A stretch of 45,748 nt of DNA from the NCBI GenBank assembly GCA_017615355.1, contig JAGAAJ010000016.1, positions 1-45,748 on the forward strand, written 5' to 3'. A model generated the notes under the pieces. The model was not told the origin of the DNA. It was given only the letters and a program-made list of their open reading frames with translations, and searched no databases. Source of the stretch: Prevotella sp. (lineage in GTDB: Bacteria; Bacteroidota; Bacteroidia; Bacteroidales; Bacteroidaceae). The position numbers were made by a program, and so were the translations under genes. Shown in pieces: positions 7,419-15,100 of the stretch (position 1 is its first letter; every line of letters begins with the position of its first letter).

Positions 7419-8969
7419 ATGGCAGACAATAATAATTCGCGGCGCAGCCGCCAACCGCAACCTATTAACAATAATTACGCCCATGTGCAGCCGCAGGCAT
7501 TAGAGGTGGAGCGTGCCGTGCTCGGTGCCCTTCTCATCGACAAGGATGCCTATGCCGTGGTGTGCGAGTTGCTTTATCCCGAGAGTTTCTACGAACCACG
7601 CAACCAGCTCATCTACACCGCCATACGCGACCTGTCGATGGATGAGAAACCCATCGACGTGCTTACCGTGACGGAGCAACTGGCCAAGAACGGCACTTTG
7701 GAGGAGGCGGGCGGACCTGCCTATATCGCCGAGATTTCAAGTCGTGTGGCCTCCAGCGCCCATATCGACTACCATGCCCGCATCGTGGCGCAGAAATTCC
7801 TAGCCCGACAGCTCATACAGTTTGCCAGTGATGTGGAGACGAAGGCCTTCGACGAGACCATTGACGTGGACGAGCTGATGCAGCACGCCGAAGGGTCGCT
7901 CTTCGAGCTGTCGCAGAAGAACATGAAGAAGGACTACACACAGGTGGATCCCGTCATTCAGAATGCGATGGACGCTATCATGAAGGCTTATCAAAATTCT
8001 GGCGGCTTGACGGGCGTGCCTACGGGCTATAACAAGCTGGACGACATCACCAGCGGCTGGCAGGCGAGCGACCTCGTCATCATCGCAGGTCGACCGGCAA
8101 TGGGTAAGACGTCTTTTGCGCTATCCCTGGCCAAGAACATTGCTACCGACTATAATGTGCCCACAGCCTTCTTCTCGCTTGAGATGTCAAATGTGCAGTT
8201 GGTCAACCGTCTTATCTCCAATGTCTGCGAGATACAGGGTTCACACATCCAGAGTGGACAGCTGCAGCCCGACGAGCTGGACCGTCTTGACAAGCGTATA
8301 ATCAACCTGCATGGCAAGCCCCTCTATATCGACGACACACCTGGCCTTTCGGTCTTCGAACTGCGCACGAAAGCCCGCCGACTGGTGCGTGAACATCATG
8401 TGAAGATCATAATGATTGATTATCTTCAGCTGATGAATGCCAATGGTATGCGCTTTTCTTCACGTCAGGAGGAAGTGAGTACTATCTCGCGCTCCTTGAA
8501 AGGCCTGGCTAAAGAGCTTAATATCCCTATCATTGCTCTGTCGCAGCTGAACCGTGGCGTAGATAACCGTGAGGGACTAGAGGGCAAGCGTCCGCAGCTG
8601 AGCGACCTGCGTGAATCGGGTGCTATCGAGCAGGACGCCGATATGGTGATCTTTGTGCACCGTCCTGAATACTACCGCATCTATCAGGACGACCACGGAC
8701 GCGACTTGCACGGAATGGCTCAGATTATCATTGCCAAGCATCGTAAGGGTGCCACCGGCGATGTGCTGCTGACATTCCGTGGCGAATATACGCGCTTTGA
8801 GAATCCTGAGGATGCCCGTTCGGGTAATGCTGCTCCGCCTATCGGTGGCGAGATTCTTGGCTCAAAGATCAATGGCAATAGTCAGCCGCCTATGGATGGT
8901 GGCGACAGCTTCCGCTCGTTTGCTGACGAAGATCCGTTGCCAACGAATGATAATCCGCTGCCATATTGA
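7419..8969 (+). CDS. dnaB: Replicative DNA helicase
   Basis: Hexameric 5'-3' helicase that unwinds DNA at the replication fork. Residues about 24-130 form the N-terminal primase-interaction domain (PQALEVERAVLGALL). The RecA-like motor follows, with Walker A AGRPAMGKTS near residue 222-231 and Walker B IIMIDYLQLM near 328-337. Further motor motifs are ALSQLNRGVDNR, LSDLRESGAIEQDAD and KHRKGATG. The 516 residues include an Asn/Arg-rich N-terminus and an acidic, disordered-looking tail ending LPTNDNPLPY. No intein was seen. Transcription may continue from the upstream mutase gene. Confidence 0.97.
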   Translation: MADNNNSRRSRQPQPINNNYAHVQPQALEVERAVLGALLIDKDAYAVVCELLYPESFYEPRNQLIYTAIRDLSMDEKPIDVLTVTEQLAKNGTLEEAGGPAYIAEISSRVASSAHIDYHARIVAQKFLARQLIQFASDVETKAFDETIDVDELMQHAEGSLFELSQKNMKKDYTQVDPVIQNAMDAIMKAYQNSGGLTGVPTGYNKLDDITSGWQASDLVIIAGRPAMGKTSFALSLAKNIATDYNVPTAFFSLEMSNVQLVNRLISNVCEIQGSHIQSGQLQPDELDRLDKRIINLHGKPLYIDDTPGLSVFELRTKARRLVREHHVKIIMIDYLQLMNANGMRFSSRQEEVSTISRSLKGLAKELNIPIIALSQLNRGVDNREGLEGKRPQLSDLRESGAIEQDADMVIFVHRPEYYRIYQDDHGRDLHGMAQIIIAKHRKGATGDVLLTFRGEYTRFENPEDARSGNAAPPIGGEILGSKINGNSQPPMDGGDSFRSFADEDPLPTNDNPLPY

Positions 8970-9015
8970 TTGATGGAGTGTGAAAGGTAATTGGTGGGGT
9001 GGAGGGAGACAGCCC

Positions 9016-9945
9016 TTACAATGGTAAAGTATAGACAAAGCGGGCACCCTCTTTGTAGGAAGTGTCGAGGAAGATGTCGCCGCCCAGGCGGCGGGCAATG
9101 CTACGTGCGACGGTAAGGCCGATGCCCGTTCCGTCATAGTATTCATCCAATTGGACGAATTCGTCGAAAATATGCTCTGACTCTTCCTCGGGGATTCCTA
9201 TGCCCGTGTCCTCAACGGTCATACATAGCTGCTGGCCAGTTTGTCCTTCCTCTGGATGCTCAGCTTGTTCCGTTGGTTGCTCGGTTTGTTCCGTTGGTTG
9301 CGATAACATCGCAACAGACAGAACAACCTTGGCCTTCTCCGTGATGGCAGTGGCACCGCCCTTAGCCTCGGCGGGGTGGGTAAACTTCATGGCATTGTCG
9401 AGCAGCAATACCAAGGCGCGTGTAGCCTGCTGGAGGTTGGTGTGAATCATCGCCATCTCCACCTCAGGAGCAATCTGAAGGTCAAAGGTGATGTGTGAGG
9501 ACATGGTGATGCGGCTCTCGTCGACGGCCTGTGCGGCAATCATTACAGCAGGAGCGTCGTCGGTGCGCTCAATGGCTGATTCGCTGCTAGCATCGGCCAA
9601 TTCCAGCATCTTGTTCACCAAGCCGGTGATGCGCTGCGTGTTGTCAGCGATGCCCTGCGTCACCTCCTGCTTCATGGCATCGTCGAGCTCCATGCCAGAG
9701 GTGAGAATCTGGGCGAAGCCGCTGAGAATGTTCAGCGGTGTACGGATTTCGTGGGAGATTTGCTGGATGAAGTCGGTTTTCATTCGCGACGACTCTACAG
9801 CCTGGTCATACAGGTTCAGCGCTTCCTCATAGCCCAAACCCATATTCTCGAACATCTGATTCAGCTGTTCGTAGTCCTCCTGCAGCTGGCGGTGCTCTTC
9901 CTGCAGTCGGCGATAGTCGTCAGCAAGCTCTTCCTCTGGAATCAT
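9016..9945 (-). CDS. Soluble histidine kinase of the partner-switching cluster
   Basis: A 309-residue kinase with no membrane segment or recognisable sensor domain. Residues 1-55 are charged and coiled-coil-like (DDYRRLQEEHRQLQEDYEQL). Then come the HisKA H-box SHEIRTPLN (His65), the N-box LLDNAMKF, G1 DTGIGIP and G2 DGTGIGLTVARSIA. Between the N and G1 boxes lies a Thr/Glu/Gln insert at about 215-238 (QPTEQTEQPTEQAEHPEE) built from a 21-bp tandem repeat. The ATG overlaps the STAS gene stop by 4 nt, which suggests translational coupling. No response regulator is adjacent. The input may come through the STAS/RsbW pair or a partner bound to the coiled coil; this is inference. Confidence 0.87.
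   Translation of the reverse strand: MIPEEELADDYRRLQEEHRQLQEDYEQLNQMFENMGLGYEEALNLYDQAVESSRMKTDFIQQISHEIRTPLNILSGFAQILTSGMELDDAMKQEVTQGIADNTQRITGLVNKMLELADASSESAIERTDDAPAVMIAAQAVDESRITMSSHITFDLQIAPEVEMAMIHTNLQQATRALVLLLDNAMKFTHPAEAKGGATAITEKAKVVLSVAMLSQPTEQTEQPTEQAEHPEEGQTGQQLCMTVEDTGIGIPEEESEHIFDEFVQLDEYYDGTGIGLTVARSIARRLGGDIFLDTSYKEGARFVYTLPL
9265..9301. repeat. 21-bp-period tandem repeat in the histidine kinase gene
   Basis: A 16-bp identical core (TTGTTCCGTTGGTTGC) occurs at 9265-9280 and 9286-9301. The 21-bp period keeps frame and encodes an EQPTEQ-type heptapeptide repeat inside the ATP-binding domain. Confidence 0.85.
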
Positions 9946-10250
9946 GCTTTCTGTTCCACAGTCATAAACTTGGTGAAGCCCGTCATGGCCAGCACCTTGT
10001 AAATCTCAGGGCTGACGTTTGTCATCTTGAACTTGCCACGTTTCATGGTGACGGTGCGCATAGTCTTCTGGATGATGCGCAGTCCGGAGCTGGCCATGTA
10101 GTTCAGTTCCGTGCAGTCCATCTCAAGGTCCACACCCTGATCCTGGAGTGCGGGCTCGATGTCTTTTTCAAACTGACCTGCGTTCATCGTGTCGATGCGC
10201 TGCCCTGTCTTAATGATGGTCTTGCCATCTTCTTTTAGAATTTGTGTCAT
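9942..10250 (-). CDS. STAS-domain anti-anti-sigma factor (SpoIIAA/RsbV-like)
   Basis: A single-domain STAS protein of 102 residues. In characterised systems its relatives release a sigma factor or other target by binding the anti-sigma kinase when unphosphorylated. The phosphoacceptor loop is LNYMASSGLRII, with Ser54/Ser55 in the position of the conserved SpoIIAA serine. The rest (KDIEPALQDQGVDLEMDC, KFKMTNVSPEIYKVL) fits the STAS fold. It lies 29 nt after the RsbW-like gene and overlaps the histidine kinase gene by 4 nt. Neither a PP2C phosphatase nor a sigma factor gene is next to it, so the target and the dephosphorylating enzyme are unknown. Confidence 0.9.
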   Translation of the reverse strand: MTQILKEDGKTIIKTGQRIDTMNAGQFEKDIEPALQDQGVDLEMDCTELNYMASSGLRIIQKTMRTVTMKRGKFKMTNVSPEIYKVLAMTGFTKFMTVEQKA

Positions 10251-10279
10251 ATTAGGAAAAAACTTCTTAATGTCAACTG

Positions 10280-10693
10280 TTAATCTTTTAACCTTTTAGT
10301 CATAGTGAGGATGTTGCATCCATTGATGCGCTGATAGGTAACGTCGTCCATAATCTGGCGTGTGATGAAAATACCCATGCCGCCCAGCTGTCGGTCGGCT
10401 GGATTGACGCTCATGTCGGCGTCTTCGCGAGCAGTTGGGTCGAAGGCGCGTCCTTCGTCGGTGATGATGAAGGAGATAGACTCGTCGTCGGATGTGGCAG
10501 TGAGAATGATGGGCTGGTCATTCTCTTTGGGATAGGCATAGAAAATGACGTTGGACACCATTTCCTCAAGAACGAGGTTGAAGTTCATCGTCAACTCAGG
10601 AGACAACTGCAACTCGTCGGCGATTTCCTCAACAAATGTTGCCACATGTTGCAAATCGTCGACTTGGTTGCGGATTTGGATTTCCTTTTTCAT
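10280..10693 (-). CDS. RsbW/SpoIIAB-like anti-sigma serine/threonine kinase
   Basis: A 137-residue GHKL ATPase of the HATPase_c_2 type. The N-box is LVLEEMVSNVIFYAY (Glu43/44 and Asn48), G1 is DEGRAFDP, and the G2 Gly-rich loop is LGGMGIFITRQIMDD. In the family this kinase phosphorylates a STAS antagonist and sequesters a partner when the antagonist is phosphorylated. The STAS partner is encoded immediately downstream. It is the first gene of the minus-strand trio, with a TATCTTTG element 44 nt before the ATG. Confidence 0.9.
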   Translation of the reverse strand: MKKEIQIRNQVDDLQHVATFVEEIADELQLSPELTMNFNLVLEEMVSNVIFYAYPKENDQPIILTATSDDESISFIITDEGRAFDPTAREDADMSVNPADRQLGGMGIFITRQIMDDVTYQRINGCNILTMTKRLKD

Positions 10694-10737
10694 CCCGTTG
10701 TATGGCGTTTTTAGTTACTATCGCACACTTTCGCCTG

Positions 10738-10745
10738 CAAAGATA
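10738..10745 (-). promoter_or_regulatory. -7 promoter element of the partner-switching operon
   Basis: TATCTTTG on the minus strand, 44 bp before the RsbW-like start codon. It lies downstream of the asnA stop, so the trio has its own promoter even though asnA points the same way. Confidence 0.65.
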
Positions 10746-10792
10746 CGAAAAAAAATGAAAACGCCAACAATCCTTGCCTATTTTTTTTCTTG

Positions 10793-11830
10793 TCAGATGA
10801 GCGGCATACCCAATTGGCGGCACTCCTCGCGCATGTCATCGGGCCAGATGCTGGCCTGAATCTCGCCAACATGGGCCTTATGCAGCAATACCATGCAGAG
10901 ACGGCTCTGACCTATACCGCCTCCGATACTCAGCGGCAGACGGTCATTCAGCAGCTGCTGGTGGAAGAACAGTTGTTCGCGCTCTTCCTGTCCCTCAATC
11001 TTCAATTGGCGCAGCAGACTCTCCTTGTCAACACGGATGCCCATCGAAGAGAGCTCGATGGAATGGCCCAGTACGGGATACCAGATAAGAATGTCGCCAT
11101 TGAGGCCCTTCTGTCCGTTCTCTGCCACAGTGCTCCAGTCGTCGTAGTCGGGAGCACGGCCGTCGTGCTTCTCGCCATTGCTGAGCTTGCCGCCGATGCC
11201 AATAATAAAGACGGCGCCGTAGGCCTCGCAGATAGCATCCTCTCGCTCTTTCGGTGTCTTGTCGGGATACATGCGAAGCAGCTCTTCAGCGTGGATGAAA
11301 TGTATCTTCTCAGGCAGGAAGGGCTTCAGCTGCGGATAGGTCTCACAGGTGAGATATTCGGTGCGGCAAATGGCTGAGTAGATGCGCTCCACCACGTTTC
11401 GAAGGAAAGAGAGCGTGCGGTCTTCGCGGGCAATGACGGCCTCCCAGTCCCATTGGTCCACATAGAGCGAATGTAGGTTGTCAAGCTCCTCGTCGGCACG
11501 AATGGCGTTCATGTCGGTGTAGACGCCGTAGCCACGCTCTATTTCATATTCAGCCAGAGTGAGTCGCTTCCATTTTGCCAGCGAGTGCACCACCTCGGCA
11601 CGGGCATCGCCCAGGTCCTTGATGGGAAAGCTGACGGGACGCTCCACACCGTTCAGGTCGTCGTTGATACCTAAGCCTTTTAATACGAAAAGCGGTGCCG
11701 TGACACGACGCAGGCGTAGCTCGGTGCTGAGGTTTTGCTGAAAAAACTCCTTGATGAGCTTGATGCCCTGTTCGGTCTGGCGCATGTCAAGCAGGCGCTT
11801 GTAGTTGATGGGATAGATAAGCTTACTCAT
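10793..11830 (-). CDS. asnA: Aspartate-ammonia ligase (asparagine synthetase A)
   Basis: Ammonia-dependent asparagine synthetase related to class II aminoacyl-tRNA synthetases; it makes asparagine from aspartate, ammonia and ATP. The 345-residue protein has the AsnA hallmarks: LRLRRVTAPLFV near the N-terminus, NDDLNGVERPVSF, EVVHSLAKWKR, GYGVYTDMNAIR, DQWDWE and the C-terminal GGGIGQSRLCMVLL. The start (MSKLIYPINYKRLLDMRQTEQG) is standard. A complete -33/-7 promoter lies 35 bp upstream. Confidence 0.96.
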   Translation of the reverse strand: MSKLIYPINYKRLLDMRQTEQGIKLIKEFFQQNLSTELRLRRVTAPLFVLKGLGINDDLNGVERPVSFPIKDLGDARAEVVHSLAKWKRLTLAEYEIERGYGVYTDMNAIRADEELDNLHSLYVDQWDWEAVIAREDRTLSFLRNVVERIYSAICRTEYLTCETYPQLKPFLPEKIHFIHAEELLRMYPDKTPKEREDAICEAYGAVFIIGIGGKLSNGEKHDGRAPDYDDWSTVAENGQKGLNGDILIWYPVLGHSIELSSMGIRVDKESLLRQLKIEGQEEREQLFFHQQLLNDRLPLSIGGGIGQSRLCMVLLHKAHVGEIQASIWPDDMREECRQLGMPLI

Positions 11831-11864
11831 ATCTTTTTACCTTGTATTTTCTTGAATGGCGGCG

Positions 11865-11895
11865 CAAAGGTACAAATAAATAGCGTAACGCCAAA
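11865..11895 (-). promoter_or_regulatory. asnA promoter
   Basis: Minus strand: TTTG (11895-11892), 19-bp spacer, TACCTTTG (11872-11865). This fits the Bacteroidota consensus exactly. The 320-bp gap between asnA and the PL11 gene (11831-12150) holds this promoter, the PL11 promoter and a 10-bp inverted repeat. Confidence 0.8.
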
Positions 11896-11960
11896 CTTTT
11901 TGTGTAATTATTTTGCAAAAAGAAAGCAAATCTTGAAATACGCTAACATTTTGTATCTAC

Positions 11961-12093
11961 CCTTTCTCGCGTGCGCATCTTTAAATAATGAGAAAAATGC
12001 ACGGACTTTTGCTAATCTCTCACTTTTTCTATCCATAGAAAAGAATTGTATAAGAAAAAAGTCGTACCTTTGCACGCAAGCGAGCGAGAAAGG
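11961..12093. promoter_or_regulatory. Separated inverted repeat flanking the PL11 promoter
   Basis: CCTTTCTCGC (11961-11970) and its exact complement GCGAGAAAGG (12084-12093) bracket the PL11 promoter, 113 bp apart. The second half lies just after the expected transcription start. It could be a paired operator for a looping regulator, or chance. No regulator gene is adjacent. Confidence 0.3.
12065..12072 (+). promoter_or_regulatory. -7 promoter element of the PL11-GH3 operon
   Basis: TACCTTTG followed by CAC, 78 bp before the PL11 start codon. The -33 region is degenerate (a TTG only 16 bp upstream), which fits a promoter that needs an activator. Confidence 0.65.
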
Positions 12094-12150
12094 ATTCTTG
12101 CGGCAAAAACTGTACTGGCAACAAACGAATCAATGATAACTATCTGTAAC

Positions 12151-15100
12151 ATGAAAAGACTTACAATTCTTTTATTGACAATGGTAGCCGGATGGACTAG
12201 CCTGATGGCACAAAGACAAACCGACATACTCGACCGTGGCCTTGTAGCTGTACCGTCTGGTTCGGGTGCTTTCGTCAGCTGGCGCATTTTCGGTGAGGAA
12301 TACTACGACACACAGTATAACCTCTACCGCGACGGCGTGAAGATAGCCGGGCCGCTCAGCGTCTCTAATTACACTGACACTGGCGGCAAGGCTGGCTCGA
12401 AATATCAGGTGGCTGCCGTTATGCGAGGCCAGGAGCAGGAGAAATGCGCCGAAGTGACACGCCTCAATCAGCAGTACATTCAGTTTGCCGTGAAAAGCGT
12501 GATGAGCCGTAGCGGTAGCAATATCACCAACGACTATAGCATCAACGACATTGCGCTGGCCGACGTCGATGGCGATGGAGTCTCGGAGTTCATCGTGAAG
12601 CGCAACTATGTGGATGGTAGTTCGGTGGATGCCATTGCCTATAACTTGCTTGAGTGTTACAACATCAAGGGTGACAGATTGTGGTACATAGATTTGGGCC
12701 CCAACATGGTGAGCGGCCCTGATGAGCAGTACGACGCCGTGGGCTATGACTGGGATGGCGACGGCAAGGCCGAAATCCTATTGCGTGGTGCCGATAACAT
12801 GATCATCTATCATGCGGATGGTACCACCACCAACATCGGCAATATGAACGTGAACACCCGTAACACCGTGCTGCAGACGGCCAATATGACCTACACCAAC
12901 ACAGGCGCTGAATACCTGCTCTATTTAGATGGTGCGACAGGCAAGCCATATCCCATCGGCAATAATGGCCAGCTGTGGATGACCTATCCGTTGCCTCGTG
13001 GCACGGCAGATGATTGGGGCGACGGCTATGGACACCGTTCAACGAAGCACTATTTCGGTGCTCCCTTCCTTGATGGACGCCATCCTTTCATCTTCCTTGG
13101 CAGAGGCTGCTACACCAAGCACCACATGAAAGCCTTCACCGTTAATCCCGAGACGCACCTGCTGACGCTTTACTGGGAATGGAAAGGCGAGTCGTGGCCT
13201 TATCATGGTCAGGGCTATCATAATTATGGTATTGCCGATGTGGACTGGGACGGCCGTGACGAGATTGTCTTTGGCTCAATGGTTATCGATGACAACGGTA
13301 AGGGACTGCATACCACAGGATTGGGTCATGGCGATGCACAACATTGCTCTGACTTCGACCCCTACCGTCATGGTCAGGAGATTTTTGCCTGTAACGAGAA
13401 CTCACCGGCCATGAACTACCGCGATGCTACTACAGGAAAAATATACTATCGTTTACAGTCGACGGGCGATGACGGACGTGCTCTCTGTGGCAATTTCTCC
13501 AACACCTATCCAGGCGCCATAGGTCATAGTGCACAGTCGGGTACCATCTCGTGTGTCTCTGACAAGGTCATCAGCGGCGGTCCCACGGGCTTCACCAACA
13601 ACTGGCGCATCTACTGGGATGGCGACTTGCTGGAGGAAGGACTCGATGGAGCCAGCTCGCGTGAAGGCGCTGCCCGAGTGTTCAAGGCTGACGGCAGCAT
13701 CGTCTTCACTGCCGATGGCACTGCCAACTGCAACTGGACGAAGAACACGCCATCGGCTGCCGGCGATGTGCTGGGCGACTGGCGTGAGGAAATCATCGTC
13801 CGCACCTCCGATAATAAATATGTACGTGTGTACACTACTGATAAGTCCACGAAGTGGCGCAACTATTCGCTGTGGCACGACCACCAGTATCGTCAGGGAA
13901 TGGTGTGGGAGAGCATGGGCTATAATCAGCCGCCTCACACCAGCTATTTCCTCGGTGAGCTGGAGAACATCACCATTGCTCCGCCGCCACTCACCATGAC
14001 CAATCGCATAGAGGTAGCCAACAATGGCACTATCGGCACTGAGCACAACGACCAGCATGTTATTGTTTGCGAGACCAATAACACACATATCAACGTGGCC
14101 GAAGGCGCCAAGCCGTGGGTGGTAACGTTCAATGTGCCATCGTGGGTGCAGGGCACTAACAGCACCAACACTTCGGGCAATCCCGCCATCAAATACACTT
14201 ACTACACATGCAATGTCTCTGGCGCTGCTTTTACAGGCGATATGCGTCTGGTTAAACAAGGTGATGGTACGCTCGTCCTGCCGAAGACCGACAATACCTA
14301 TACTGGAGAGACCGATATCTGGGCAGGAAAGCTTGTCTTCGACGGCTCACTCCTGAACTCCAGGCTGTGGCTTAACCGCTTTGCAACGCTCATTAGCGAC
14401 GGTGGTACTTTCCGCAGCATCCACATGGACTACGATGCCAAGCTGTTGCCTGGTGGCGAGAACCAGGTTGGCACGGTCACTACTGACTCGCTGGTGCTGG
14501 GCTTCGGCTCGCGTGTCGTCTTCGACATCGATGAGCAGGTCGATCAGGTGAACACGAAGTATATCAGCGTAGAGACGAAGAACTGGCAGTACGGGCCGAA
14601 GTATCTGCAGCCAGTCTTCGAGTTTAATATCCTCGGCAACAGCGATCTGATGCCTGGAGAATATCTCATTGGCACAGCAGAGACCCTGAAGGGCAATCTG
14701 GATAATATCCGCATCGAGGGGTTGGGCACGAAGATGAAGAGCAGCTTGCAGCTGACTGACGGAAAGCTCTTCCTCGTCATTTCCGGTACCCGTGATGCTG
14801 GCAGTGTCGTTTGGACAGGTGCCACGTCAGCCATCTGGAACATGGCCGAGTCGGAAAACTTCGCCAATAGTGAGGGCGAGAGCGATATCTTCGTCAGCGG
14901 CGACAACGTGCGCTTCGACGATACTGCCAAAAAATTCACGGTTACGCTGAATGGTGAACTGGAGGCCGATACAGTCTTCGTGACCAACGAGACGAAGTCC
15001 TACACATTCAGCGGCACTGGTAGCCTCGTAGGCAATACCACGCTAGTGAAGCAGGGCAATGGCATGTTGACCATCAAGACCGATAATACCTATACAGGCG

